Numbered from the stretch's first letter, positions 51,904-60,743 are shown. The stretch is DNA of 64,000 nt from Brevibacterium ihuae (GCF_900184225.1 NZ_FXWZ01000003.1:1181684-1245683), one strand, 5' to 3'. The notes: generated by a model not told the origin, from the letters alone. Numbers and translations are program-made.

Positions 51904-53416
51904 CATCACCGTGCACGGGGGCTCCGGAGGCTCCCGAGCGCGCACGGAGGACCTCGAGGCGTTCGCCGGGGAGCTGCAGGAGATCTCGCGCGAGGTCGCC
52001 GGCATCCTCGTGCGGATCGGCGGCGGCGAGCACGATCCCGTGCTCGAGGCGTCGACCGTCCTCGCGCCCGTGACCGCGGTCGAGGTCGGGCTCGCGGCGG
52101 CGGAGTTCGTCCGCGGGTCGGTCGGGGTCGCCGGTCGCCTCGCGGTCACCGGGACCTCGCTCGGGGCCGCCGTCCTCGGCTACCGCTCGGCCGAGGAGTT
52201 CGCCGCCCGGGTGTTCGACCGGGTGCTCACCGGGGCGGGCGCCGCGCTCGGCGTCCTCGTCCGCACCTCCTTGCCGATCCTCGCGCCGATGCTCCTGCGC
52301 GCGGCGGTCCCGACCGCTCTCGTCCTCGTCGTCGCGGACCGGCTCGGGATCGATGAGGCCCTCGAGTCCGCGCTCGGTGTCGAGCTGCCGGAGATCACTG
52401 CGGCGGGGCTGCAGCGGCTCGGCAGTGAGATCGTCGAGGACTCGACCGGCGTCGAGGTCGTGGTCGAGCACGTGCTGCCCGGATTCGTCGCCGGGGTCGT
52501 CGGGATCCCGCCCGGCATCCAGGCCCGGTTCGGCGACCGCGGACCGTGGCCGCACGATTCCCAATCGGTGACCGCCTGGGTGCTCGCCGCCGGACGAGCA
52601 GGCGGATGGTTCGGCCGCACGCGGGTCGAGGTGGAGCACTCCGTGCGCGCTCCGGACCGTCGTCCTGCCGCCGCCCCGGCCCATGTGTCCGAGCTCTTCG
52701 CGAGGACCCTGGCGGGCCACCGCGGGAGGGAGAACGGCCGGGTGCAGATCGAGCGGATCCGCGGCTCGGACGGGACGGTCCGCTGGATCGTCCACGTGCC
52801 GGCGACCACCGACTGGTCCGCCCGGACCGGCGGGAACGGGACGGATCTCACCACGAACGTCGAGGGTGCGGCCGGGCACGACACCGTCATGCGCGAAACC
52901 GTGCGCCGCGCCGTCGAGCAGGCGGGCATCCCGCCGGGCGAGGAGACCCTGCTCATCGGCTACTCGCAGGGCGGGATCACTGCCGCATCGCTCGCCGCCG
53001 ACCCCGAGTTCCTCGCCGCCGTCCGGGTCACCGGTCTGCTCACCGTCGCGAGCCCCGTCTCCGACTTCGCCGTCCCCTCCCAGGTGTCCACACTGTCGAT
53101 CGAGCACGAGCAGGATGTCGTCCCCGACCTCGACGGGAATCGGAACCCCGACCTCCCGCACTGGACGACGATCACCGTCGACCTCGACGACTCGGAGCTG
53201 CGCGCGGACCCGATGTCCGCCGACCGGTCCCCCGAGGAGGTCGAGCAGGCTCTCGCGAATCCCGGCTTCGCGCACGGGGGAGACGTCTACGCCTCGACGA
53301 TCGAACGGCTCCGCCGCGCCGGACACCCTGCCGTGGTGCGCTGGACGGATTCCGTCGCCGGGTTCTTCGACGGTGAGGTCGAGAGCGTGCAGGACTCGGT
53401 GGGGGTGCGCAGATGA
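51893..53416 (+). CDS. Large alpha/beta hydrolase with ESX-like N-terminal region
   Basis: A 507-aa protein. Residues 1-100 are helical (TEDLEAFAGELQEISREVAG) and resemble a WXG/LXG-type targeting hairpin. Residues 100-220 hold Ala/Val/Leu-rich segments (AALGVLVRTSLPILAPMLLR) that may be amphipathic or membrane-inserting. The C-terminal half is an alpha/beta hydrolase: WIVHVPATTDW, the nucleophile elbow LLIGYSQGGITAASLA, VASPVSDFAVPSQV and EHEQDVVPDLDGNRNPD (acid residue), with NPGFAHGGDVY as a possible His. A lipase or esterase role is likely. There is no Sec signal. Coupling to the WXG-like gene suggests secreted or effector use (inference). Confidence 0.7.
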   Translation: MAHDITVHGGSGGSRARTEDLEAFAGELQEISREVAGILVRIGGGEHDPVLEASTVLAPVTAVEVGLAAAEFVRGSVGVAGRLAVTGTSLGAAVLGYRSAEEFAARVFDRVLTGAGAALGVLVRTSLPILAPMLLRAAVPTALVLVVADRLGIDEALESALGVELPEITAAGLQRLGSEIVEDSTGVEVVVEHVLPGFVAGVVGIPPGIQARFGDRGPWPHDSQSVTAWVLAAGRAGGWFGRTRVEVEHSVRAPDRRPAAAPAHVSELFARTLAGHRGRENGRVQIERIRGSDGTVRWIVHVPATTDWSARTGGNGTDLTTNVEGAAGHDTVMRETVRRAVEQAGIPPGEETLLIGYSQGGITAASLAADPEFLAAVRVTGLLTVASPVSDFAVPSQVSTLSIEHEQDVVPDLDGNRNPDLPHWTTITVDLDDSELRADPMSADRSPEEVEQALANPGFAHGGDVYASTIERLRRAGHPAVVRWTDSVAGFFDGEVESVQDSVGVRR

Positions 53417-54032
53417 GAGGATCCGAGCGAGCGCGTGGGTGCGCGGGTGTGGGCTGGGTCCCGGCGAAGGAACCTGCCCGAGTACGGGCAAGGGCACCTG
53501 CCAGTGTGCGAGGTCAGAGCCGCCTCCTCGGGCGCAGGATCGGAGCCGCTCGCTGGTGTGCACGATGAGAGTCGCCTGCCCAGGTGCGCGGTCCGGTCGG
53601 CACCGCCGGGGACGCCCGGAGTGCGCCCTCCAGGGTCCTCCACGGAGTCGTCATCGGCTGGCACCGGGTCGGCTCTGCGACCGCGGCACACCCCTGACGT
53701 GGGCAGATGGTTCGACGTCCGAGCAATTGTGGCGCGGATGACAATTCGCCGGGGCCGACCTACGGTCCGGTACAACTGCCCTCCGGCCGTTCGTAGCGTG
53801 GGAGCAGACCTCGGCCGCTCGGGCGGGGCGAGAGCACCGGCTCGGCGTCCCGGACGCCGAGGTGTTCCGCGCGGGACGCGTAGTTTGGCACGCCGCGGGG
53901 AATCCGTTAGCGTGTATCCACTATGTGAAATGCATCACCACACGGAGAGCGGAGCACACCCGCACCGCGCTCCACCGCCGCTGGCGACCGGACGACACCC
54001 TCGACCGACCGCCACGACATGAGGAGACTGGC
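53417..54032. other. 616-bp spacer before the 2-oxoacid dehydrogenase operon
   Basis: No convincing gene. The one long open frame here (53435-54022) is Arg/Pro/Ser-rich and lacks homology. The sequence changes from GC-rich to mixed composition after about 53700, and the last 150 bp hold the operon promoter. Confidence 0.6.
53885..53939 (+). promoter_or_regulatory. Promoter and CRP/GlxR-like site of the dehydrogenase operon
   Basis: TTGGCA (53885-53890), a 17-bp spacer and TAGCGT (53908-53913) form a good promoter. TGTGA-AATGCA-TCACC (53924-53939) matches the TGTGA-N6-TCACA consensus at 9 of 10 positions and lies just downstream of the expected start, a repressing position. Confidence 0.68.
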
Positions 54033-55187
54033 ATGACATCGAACATTGCGCAGGCGCCGGACTCGAGGACGAATTCGGAGCCGAGAATGATTCAGATGCT
54101 GACCCCCGAAGGCGAGCGCGTGAGCTCGGGGGAGTACGACGCCTTCGCCGCAGAGCTCACCGACGAGGATCTGCGGGCCTTCTATACGGACATGGTGCTC
54201 GTGCGCCGCGTCGATGCGGAGGGCAACGCCCTGCAGCGCCAGGGTCAGCTGGGCCTGTGGGCTCCGCTGCTCGGCCAGGAGGCCGCCCAGATCGGCATGG
54301 GACGGGCTTCCCGGCCGCAGGACTTCGTCTTCCCGACCTACCGCGAGCACGGACTCGCCTGGTGCCGCGGAGTCGAGCCCGAGACGCTGCTCGGCATGTT
54401 CCGGGGGCAGAACCACGGCGGCTGGGACCCCCAGGAGAACCGCTTCCACACCTACACCATCGTCATCGGCTCCCAGGTGCTCCATGCGACCGGCTATGCG
54501 ATGGGCATCGGTCTCGACGGCGACGTCGGCACCGGCGACCTCGAGCGCGACAGCGCCGCGATCGCGTGCTTCGGCGACGGAGCGAGCTCGCAGGGCGACG
54601 TGTCCGAGGCGCTGACCTTCGCCGGCGCCTTCAACGCCCCGGTCCTCTTCTTCTGCCAGAACAACCAGTGGGCGATCTCCGAGCCGACCTCCGTGCAGAC
54701 CCGCGTGCCGCTGTTCAAGCGCGGCGAGGGCTTCGGCGTGCCCGGGATCCGCGTCGACGGCAACGACATCATCGCGATGTACGCCGTCGCCCGGGCCTCG
54801 CTCGACAGCGTGCGCGCCGGTCACGGCCCCATGCTCATCGAGGCCTTCACCTACCGGATGGGGGCCCACACCACCGCCGACGACCCGAGCAAGTACCGGG
54901 ACTCCGCGATGACGGAGGAGTGGCGGGCCAAGGATCCGATCAGCCGGCTGCGGACCCACCTCGAGAAGACCGGCATCGCCGACGACGACTTCTTCGCCTC
55001 GGTCGACGCCGAGGCCGATGCGCTCGCCGCGCGGATCCGCAAGGCCTGCATGGAGATGCCCGAACCCGACCCGAGCGAGATCTTCGACTTCGCCTATGCC
55101 GAGCCGCACGCGCTCGTCGAGGAGGAGAAGGCCGCCTATCTCGCCTACCTCGACTCCTTCGCCGACACGACCGACGGGGGGCGCTGA
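54033..55187 (+). CDS. bkdA: Branched-chain 2-oxoacid dehydrogenase E1 component, alpha subunit
   Basis: A 384-aa ThDP enzyme subunit from ATG 54033 (GGAG, 7 nt spacing). It opens MTSNIAQAPDSRT; conserved blocks are LGLWAPLLGQEAAQIGMGRA, FPTYREHGLAW, the ThDP motif CFGDGASSQGDVSEAL, FFCQNNQWAISEPT and RMGAHTTADDPSKYR (phosphorylation-loop equivalent). The block order and opening MLTPEGERV are typical of branched-chain rather than pyruvate E1. Its stop lies one base before the E1 beta start. Confidence 0.87.
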   Translation: MTSNIAQAPDSRTNSEPRMIQMLTPEGERVSSGEYDAFAAELTDEDLRAFYTDMVLVRRVDAEGNALQRQGQLGLWAPLLGQEAAQIGMGRASRPQDFVFPTYREHGLAWCRGVEPETLLGMFRGQNHGGWDPQENRFHTYTIVIGSQVLHATGYAMGIGLDGDVGTGDLERDSAAIACFGDGASSQGDVSEALTFAGAFNAPVLFFCQNNQWAISEPTSVQTRVPLFKRGEGFGVPGIRVDGNDIIAMYAVARASLDSVRAGHGPMLIEAFTYRMGAHTTADDPSKYRDSAMTEEWRAKDPISRLRTHLEKTGIADDDFFASVDAEADALAARIRKACMEMPEPDPSEIFDFAYAEPHALVEEEKAAYLAYLDSFADTTDGGR

Positions 55188-55188
55188 G

Positions 55189-56205
55189 ATGGCTGCGGAC
55201 ACCGCGACGGCCGACCCGGCCGCGAGCACGACGACCACCCTCCCGCTCTCCAAGGCGATCACCGCCGGCCTGCGCAGGGTGATGGAAGACGACGACAAGG
55301 TCATCCTCATCGGCGAGGACATCGGCAAGCTCGGCGGCGTGTTCCGGGTGACCGAGGGCCTCCAGAAGGACTTCGGGGAGAACCGCGTCATCGACGCCCC
55401 GCTCGCCGAATCCGGGATCGTCGGCACGTCGATCGGGATGGCGATCCGCGGCTACAAGCCGATCATCGAGATCCAGTTCGACGCTTTCATCTACCCAGCC
55501 TACGACCAGATCGTCACGCAGCTCGCCAAGCTCCACAACCGCACCCAGGGCCACGAGCGGATGCCGCTCGTCATCCGCGTGCCCTACGGGGGCGGCATCG
55601 GATCCCCCGAGCACCACTCCGAGAGCCCGGAGACGGTCTTCGCCCACCATGCCGGTCTCCGCATCATCTCGCCGTCGACCTCCCACGACGCCTACTGGAT
55701 GATCCAGGAGGCCGTGCAGAGTCCCGACCCGGTGATGTTCTTCGAGCCGAAGCGCCGCTACTGGCAGCGCGGGGAGGTCGACACCGCCGAGCGCGGCCTG
55801 CCGCACGACCGCGCGCAGGTGGTCACCGAAGGCACCGATCTCACGCTCGTCGCCTACGGACCGCTCATGCCCACGGCCCGCGACGTCGTCGCCGCAGCGG
55901 CCGAGGAGGGGACGAGCATCGAGCTCATCGATCTGCGCTCGCTGTCGCCGATCGACTTCGACACGCTCGAGGCCTCCGTCCGCCGCACCGGGCGGATGGT
56001 CGTCGCGCACGAGGCGCCGGTTTTCCTCGGCCTCGGAGCCGAGATCGCCGCCCGCATCACCGAGCGCGCCTTCTTCCACCTCGAGGCCCCGGTGCTCCGG
56101 GTGGGCGGGTTCCACACCCCGTACCCCGGCTCCAAGCTCGAACACCACTACCTGCCCGATCTCGACCGCATCCTCGACGGCGTGGATCGCGTGCTCGGAT
56201 ACTGA
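55189..56205 (+). CDS. bkdB: Branched-chain 2-oxoacid dehydrogenase E1 component, beta subunit
   Basis: A 338-aa subunit. Blocks IGEDIGKLGGVFRVTEGL, RVIDAPLAESGIVGTSIGMA, IEIQFDAFIYPAYDQIV and RVPYGGGIGSPEHHSES belong to transketolase-like E1 beta; SKLEHHYLPDLDRILDGVDR ends the protein. It pairs with the alpha subunit to decarboxylate branched 2-oxoacids from Val, Leu and Ile onto the E2 lipoyl group. No SD of good spacing exists, so translation is probably coupled to the gene before it. Confidence 0.88.
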   Translation: MAADTATADPAASTTTTLPLSKAITAGLRRVMEDDDKVILIGEDIGKLGGVFRVTEGLQKDFGENRVIDAPLAESGIVGTSIGMAIRGYKPIIEIQFDAFIYPAYDQIVTQLAKLHNRTQGHERMPLVIRVPYGGGIGSPEHHSESPETVFAHHAGLRIISPSTSHDAYWMIQEAVQSPDPVMFFEPKRRYWQRGEVDTAERGLPHDRAQVVTEGTDLTLVAYGPLMPTARDVVAAAAEEGTSIELIDLRSLSPIDFDTLEASVRRTGRMVVAHEAPVFLGLGAEIAARITERAFFHLEAPVLRVGGFHTPYPGSKLEHHYLPDLDRILDGVDRVLGY

Positions 56206-56281
56206 GCCCCGGGCTCCCGAGCACACCGGTGCCGCGACCGGCGGCGCCCGACCACCCGTCGACCGACCAGCAAGGGTATCC

Positions 56282-57724
56282 ATGTCCAGTGTTTTCCCCC
56301 TCCCCGACGTCGGCGAGGGCCTCACCGAAGCCGACATCGTGTCGTGGAAGGTCGCCGAAGGCGACACCGTGACCGTCAACCAGATCCTCGTCGAGATCGA
56401 GACCGCGAAATCACTCGTCGAGCTGCCGAGCCCCGAGGCCGGCACCATCGCCGCGCTCCTCGTGAGCGAGGGCGAGACCGTCGAGGTCGGCACCCCGATC
56501 GTCCGCTTCGGCGACGCGGACGCCGGACCGGCCGGCGATCACTCCGCCGGTGACGATTCCGCCGACGGCTCCGCACCGGATCAGACCGCGGCCGTTCCCG
56601 CCCCCGCGGAGACCGGCGACGGCGCGGCCGGGCCCAACCTCGTCGGCTACGGGGTCAAGACCTCGTCGGCGAAGCGCCGCCCGCGCCGCCGTCCCGAGGA
56701 CGCCCCCGCGGCGGCCCCGTCGGCCGAGCGGCCGGCGGAGATCGCCGCGTCGTCCGCGGCGTCCGGCTCCCCGGCAGGATCGGACCCGACGCCGGCGGCG
56801 GAGCAGAGCGATCCCGGCAGTGCGGAGCGCTCCGGCCGCGTCCTCGCGAAGCCGCCCGTGCGCAAGCTCGCCAAGGACCGCGGAGTCGATCTCGCACAGG
56901 TGCCGGCCACCGGCTCCCGCGGCGAGGTCACGCGGGCCGATCTGCTCGCCCACCTCGAGCAGGGAGCCGGCAGCGCGGACGACTCCGACGCTCACGCAGG
57001 TGCGGTCCCCGGTGACGGCGGCTCCGGCGGGCAGCGGGAGGAGCGGATCCCGCTCAAGGGTGTGCACCGGATGATGGCGAAGGCGATGGTCGAATCCGCC
57101 TTCACCGCACCCCACGTCACCGAGTTCCTCGATGTCGACGTCACCCGCACGATGGACCTCGTGCGCCGGATCAAGGCGGAGAAACTGCTCGGTGAGGACG
57201 TCAAGGTGTCCCCGCTCGCGATCGTCGCGAAGGCGGTCGCATGGGCGGCCATGCGCTATCCGATGATCAACGCGGTGCTCGACGGCGACGAGATCGTGCA
57301 GCGCCGCTACGTCAACCTCGGCATCGCCGCCGCGACGCCGCGGGGCCTCATCGTGCCGAACATCAAGGACGCCCACATGCTCGGGCTCGCCGAGCTCGCC
57401 GGGGCCATCCGTGAGCTCGCCGAGACCGCGCGCGCCGGGCGCACCTCGCTCGCGGCGCAGGCGGGCGGCACGATCACCATCACCAACGTCGGCGTGTTCG
57501 GCGTCGACGCGGGCACCCCGATCATCAACCCCGGCGAGTCCGCCATCATCGCCTTCGGGCAGGTCCGCAAGCGGCCGTGGGTGGTCGACGACGAGATCGT
57601 CGTCCGGGAGATCACCACGCTCGGCATCTCCGCCGATCACCGGGTGGTCGACGGCGAGATCATCTCCCGGTTCCTCGCCGACGTCGGTCGTGCGCTCGAG
57701 GAGCCGGCCGTCATGCTCGCCTGA
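56282..57724 (+). CDS. bkdC: Dihydrolipoamide acyltransferase E2 of the branched-chain complex
   Basis: A 480-aa protein with one N-terminal lipoyl domain (LPDVGEGLTEADIVSWKVAE, lipoylated Lys in EIETAKSLVELPSP), a disordered linker with an Arg/Lys cluster (KRRPRRRP), an E1/E3-binding domain (PPVRKLAKDRGVDLAQVPAT) and the catalytic core ending in GISADHRVVDGEIISRFLAD. There is one lipoyl domain, not the two or three of actinobacterial SucB or PDH E2, in keeping with BkdC. No E3 gene follows, so the complex uses a shared dihydrolipoamide dehydrogenase. Confidence 0.9.
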   Translation: MSSVFPLPDVGEGLTEADIVSWKVAEGDTVTVNQILVEIETAKSLVELPSPEAGTIAALLVSEGETVEVGTPIVRFGDADAGPAGDHSAGDDSADGSAPDQTAAVPAPAETGDGAAGPNLVGYGVKTSSAKRRPRRRPEDAPAAAPSAERPAEIAASSAASGSPAGSDPTPAAEQSDPGSAERSGRVLAKPPVRKLAKDRGVDLAQVPATGSRGEVTRADLLAHLEQGAGSADDSDAHAGAVPGDGGSGGQREERIPLKGVHRMMAKAMVESAFTAPHVTEFLDVDVTRTMDLVRRIKAEKLLGEDVKVSPLAIVAKAVAWAAMRYPMINAVLDGDEIVQRRYVNLGIAAATPRGLIVPNIKDAHMLGLAELAGAIRELAETARAGRTSLAAQAGGTITITNVGVFGVDAGTPIINPGESAIIAFGQVRKRPWVVDDEIVVREITTLGISADHRVVDGEIISRFLADVGRALEEPAVMLA

Positions 57725-57738
57725 CACCTGACACCTGA

Positions 57739-57782
57739 CGTCGGGACGCCCGACGACCGCGAGCCGCGGCTGCGGCTCGCGG
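57739..57782. terminator. Tandem hairpins after the dehydrogenase operon
   Basis: Two perfect stems: CGTCGGG/CCCGACG (57739-57745, 57749-57755) and an 11-bp stem (57757-57767 with 57772-57782, GGCT loop). They start 14 nt after the E2 stop and can serve the convergent gene too. The next 57783-57998 holds no gene. Confidence 0.8.
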
Positions 57783-57998
57783 TGGCGCGCAGGGACGCTG
57801 TCCGGACCCGGGCGCGGTGACGATCCATCCCGAGGCCCACGACCGTGCGCAGCGGAGGTCCGGCATCTCTCAGGTCGGGCCTGCCCGCTCGTGCGGTCCG
57901 AGGATTCGACTTCCGCGGCGCGGACGCGACCAGGGGGCATCCCTGCGGGTGAGTGCGGTCCACCGCCCGCGCGGCGGCGCGATCCGGCGATTCCGGGC

Positions 57999-59054
57999 TC
58001 AGGGATTGAGCTTCGTCGACTCGTCAGGACCCTCGGTCGTCGAGAGCTTCTTCGCGAAGCAGTGGTCGCGGTCGATCTCGAGCGCGCGGCACTGCGCGAG
58101 AGCCTCGTCCGGGTCGTCGTACGCATCGCCGAGGATCGTGATCCAGTAGTCGTTGAATCGGAAGGTCGACCAGTCTCCGCTCCACAGGAGCATCGCGTCC
58201 GGGTGGGCCTCGCGGTTCTGCTCGAACTCCGCGAGGATGTCCTCCTCCGACCATGTCCGGCCCTCGGTCCGCAGCCCGTCCTGCTTGGCGCTCAGCTGCA
58301 CCACCCAGCGGCCGTCGAGCCGCTCGAGCGCCTCGGCGGTGTCGGACTCGGAGATCGCGGCGAGATCCTCACCGGCGGAGACGGTGGGTGCGGCCGACCC
58401 CTCGGTCCCGCCGGCCGCCGCCGAGGCGTCCGCAGGACCCGACTGCGAGCCGTCGCTCGGGAGCTGGGTCGATCGGATCCCGTCGTCGGGGCCGAGGAAG
58501 TTCCCGCCGAGCAGGAGGCCGAGTGCGACGACCGTGACCCCGGCCAGGGTGGCGATGAGCATGCGCGGGCTCTTCCGGTCTGACGGAGGATCCCCAGCGA
58601 TCCCGGCCGCTCCGGAGGTGCCCTGGCCGCCGGTGATCGGCCCGGTGCTCGGCTGTGCCGGCTGCTCGCCGGTGTGCGCGGCGATGTACTCGTAGTAGGT
58701 GGGCCCGTCGACGGGGCTCCCCGTCCGCGACCCGGGCTCCGCCGCACCGGCGGATGCTCCGCTGTACGCGTGGTCGAGCGCGCTGATCGGATAGAACCGG
58801 CCGTCGGAGGCCTGGTAGAACACCGCGCCGTCGGGGGAGCGGAAGCACTGGAGTCCGTCGGGGCCGGTGAAGTACCCCGTGGGAGCGGCGGCGGGATGCG
58901 GGGAAGGAGGGAGCGCGCCGGGTTCCGTGCCGCCCCCGGGCGCGTGGCCGCGGGTCGGCGGTGCGGAATCCCAGTTCTCGCTCTGTGCCGGCCGGATCCG
59001 GGGTCTGCGCGGATCGTGACCGGGCATCGTGCCGTCGGGAGTCGGAGGTGTCAT
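57999..59054 (-). CDS. Hypothetical single-pass membrane protein with extracytoplasmic domain
   Basis: A 351-aa protein (ATG 59054; an in-frame ATG at 59135 is possible). Residues 1-180 are Pro/Gly/Ser-rich with a small aromatic motif (GYFTGPDGLQCFRSPDGAVF, FYQASDGRFYPISAL). One membrane helix (MLIATLAGVTVVALGLLLGG) is followed by a disordered stalk and a C-terminal domain (RWVVQLSAKQDGL, DWSTFRFNDYWITILGDAYD, EALAQCRALEIDRDHCFAKK). That domain resembles the SPOR-like ends of some actinobacterial envelope proteins. No firm family. Confidence 0.68.
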   Translation of the reverse strand: MTPPTPDGTMPGHDPRRPRIRPAQSENWDSAPPTRGHAPGGGTEPGALPPSPHPAAAPTGYFTGPDGLQCFRSPDGAVFYQASDGRFYPISALDHAYSGASAGAAEPGSRTGSPVDGPTYYEYIAAHTGEQPAQPSTGPITGGQGTSGAAGIAGDPPSDRKSPRMLIATLAGVTVVALGLLLGGNFLGPDDGIRSTQLPSDGSQSGPADASAAAGGTEGSAAPTVSAGEDLAAISESDTAEALERLDGRWVVQLSAKQDGLRTEGRTWSEEDILAEFEQNREAHPDAMLLWSGDWSTFRFNDYWITILGDAYDDPDEALAQCRALEIDRDHCFAKKLSTTEGPDESTKLNP

Positions 59055-59578
59055 CGGGTCGATGTCCCCGCTCCGTGGGCAGCCAACTGGCAGTCCATGG
59101 AGACCACTGTAGGCACGTCCGAACCCGTCGATCAACTGAATTTGCCCGGCTGTGGGCGGCTCCCCTAGGATGGTCTTCTGTTGTGTCGATCGATGACCGA
59201 TCTGCTTCCCCGCGCAGGGTCCCGTACCGGGCGCCCGGCGTCGAGGATCCGATCACCGGACATCGGCACAGTGCTCATTGAGCGCTGCACCATAGCTTCG
59301 GCCCCCTCTCACAGGCTTCAGCTCAGCGCTGATGAGACATCTCGTCGCCGGCACGCGCCCCACCAGGGGATCGCGGGCCGCAGTGACGGACACAGGCCCC
59401 GTCAAGGGGCACGGAGATACCGCCGCGAACGGGGTGGTCCGCACCCGGACCCGCGCCCCGAGCGGTGTCGAACCATGTGTGATGTCTTCGACGAGTCCAC
59501 CCGTCGGTCCGTACCCGGACCTGCGGGACGCCGGCCCGTTCGGCGGACCGTCGGCATTAGTGAAACTGGAGGAGAGAA
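59055..59578. other. 524-bp spacer upstream of the ribosomal protein cluster
   Basis: No gene is recognised. It contains a 10-bp palindrome, TCAGCGCTGA (59323-59332), with a related GAGCGCTG 40 bp earlier, and a CCCCGTCAAGGGG hairpin near 59397. The strong SD GGAGGAG of rpmB is at its end. No clear Zur box (TGAAAATCATTTTCA-like) was found. Confidence 0.5.
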
Positions 59579-59815
59579 ATGGCAGCAACCTGCCAGGTGA
59601 CCGGAGCCGTTCCCGGTTTCGGACACAATGTGTCCCACTCGAACCGCCGCACCAAGCGCCGGTTCGACCCGAATATTCAGAAGAAGCGCTACTTCGTGCC
59701 TTCGCTGCGCCGTTCGGTGACCCTCACGGTGTCCACCAAGGGCATCAAGATCATCGATGCCCGGGGAATCGACTCCGTGGTGAATGAACTCATCGCCAAG
59801 GGAGTGAAGCTCTGA
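59579..59815 (+). CDS. rpmB: 50S ribosomal protein L28, zinc-free form
   Basis: A 78-aa protein opening [20 protein letters not shown] and continuing [12 protein letters not shown]. Only one cysteine is present, so the CxxC zinc pairs of C+ L28 are lacking. GGAGGAG precedes ATG 59579 by 4 nt. Its last base is the first of the rpmG start codon. In actinobacteria such C- clusters are often Zur-controlled second copies; I cannot tell whether a C+ copy exists outside the window. Confidence 0.92.
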   Translation: MAATCQVTGAVPGFGHNVSHSNRRTKRRFDPNIQKKRYFVPSLRRSVTLTVSTKGIKIIDARGIDSVVNELIAKGVKL

Positions 59816-59982
59816 TGGCCAAAGCACAGGACATCCGCCCGATCATCAAGCTCAAGTCGACGGCCGGCACCGGGTACACCTACGTGACCCGCAAGAACCG
59901 CCGCAACAACCCGGATCGCATCGTGCTCAAGAAGTACGACCCCACGATCCGCAAGCACGTCGAATTCCGAGAGGAGCGCTGA
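59815..59982 (+). CDS. rpmG: 50S ribosomal protein L33, zinc-free form
   Basis: A 55-aa protein: [20 protein letters not shown], then [16 protein letters not shown] and a basic tail ending FREER. No cysteines, so it is the C- type. Its ATG shares one base with the rpmB stop (TGATG), giving tight coupling. Confidence 0.92.
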   Translation: MAKAQDIRPIIKLKSTAGTGYTYVTRKNRRNNPDRIVLKKYDPTIRKHVEFREER

Positions 59983-59988
59983 GCGCAC

Positions 59989-60294
59989 ATGGCCAAGAAG
60001 TCGAAGATCGCCCGTGACGAGCAGCGCCGCGAGATCGTGGCGCGCTACGCCGAGCGCCGCGCCACCCTCAAGCGCCAGCTCACCCACCCGGAGAGCACCG
60101 ACGACCAGCGCGAGGAGGCACGCCTCGCTCTGCAGAAGCTGCCCCGCGACGCCTCGCCGGTCCGCCTGCGCAACCGCGACCAGGTCGACGGCCGCCCCCG
60201 CGGCTACCTCCGCAAGTTCGGTCTGTCGCGCGTCCGCTTCCGCGAGATGGCGCACAACGGCGAGCTTCCGGGGATCACCAAGTCCAGCTGGTAA
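59989..60294 (+). CDS. rpsN: 30S ribosomal protein S14, long zinc-free form
   Basis: A 101-aa protein beginning [20 protein letters not shown], with [20 protein letters not shown] and a C-terminal LPGITKSSW. The long form without CxxC-x(n)-CxxC is the zinc-independent S14 type. It lies 6 nt after rpmG, whose end (GAGGAGCG) supplies the ribosome site. Confidence 0.93.
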   Translation: MAKKSKIARDEQRREIVARYAERRATLKRQLTHPESTDDQREEARLALQKLPRDASPVRLRNRDQVDGRPRGYLRKFGLSRVRFREMAHNGELPGITKSSW

Positions 60295-60351
60295 TCTCTG
60301 GTAAGTTCGTACCCGGTCAACAGATCCGATGTCCTGAAGGAGGGCACAACT

Positions 60352-60642
60352 ATGGCTAAGAACCGCAGTGAACTCGTCTCCGAGGTCGCAGAGAGCACCG
60401 GCCTGACCCAGAAGCAGGTCTCCGATGTTCTCGACGGCGTCTTCGAGTCGTTCTCGAACGCCGTCGCCAAGGGCGACAAGCTCACCATCCCGGGCTGGCT
60501 GTCCGTCGAGCGCACCGAGCGTGCCGCTCGCAAGGGACGCAACCCGCAGACCGGTGAGGAGATCCAGATCGCTGCCGGCTACTCGGTCAAGCTGTCCGCC
60601 GGCTCGAAGCTCAAGGCTGCAGCCGGTTCCCCGAAGAAGTAA
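60352..60642 (+). CDS. hupB: HU-family nucleoid protein
   Basis: A 96-aa DNA-binding protein. The fold is recognised from KNRSELVSEVAESTGLTQKQ, FSNAVAKGDKLTIPGWLSVE and RKGRNPQTGEEIQIAAGYSV. It ends in a short Lys/Ala tail (KLKAAAGSPKK), not the long Lys-rich extension of mycobacterial HupB. SD AAGGAGG is 8 nt before ATG 60352. It is 57 nt behind rpsN, so it may be cotranscribed with the ribosomal cluster. Confidence 0.93.
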   Translation: MAKNRSELVSEVAESTGLTQKQVSDVLDGVFESFSNAVAKGDKLTIPGWLSVERTERAARKGRNPQTGEEIQIAAGYSVKLSAGSKLKAAAGSPKK

Positions 60643-60657
60643 TCCTTCGGATCGCCT

Positions 60658-60694
60658 CGCAGGCCCGGACCCCGCTGAGGGGTCCGGGCCTGCG
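60658..60694. terminator. Terminator after hupB
   Basis: A perfect 16-bp stem (60658-60673 with 60679-60694) with a GCTGA loop, followed by GTCGTATT. It starts 15 nt after the stop. Confidence 0.92.
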
Positions 60695-60743
60695 GTCGTA
60701 TTCCGGGTGCGCAGGGCGCCTCCCGGGGCACGGGGCTCCCGCC

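Noticed and set aside
53435..54022. 195-aa frame before the 2-oxoacid dehydrogenase operon
   Set aside because: Arg/Pro/Ser-rich, no SD or promoter at its start, and it covers the operon promoter and CRP-like site.
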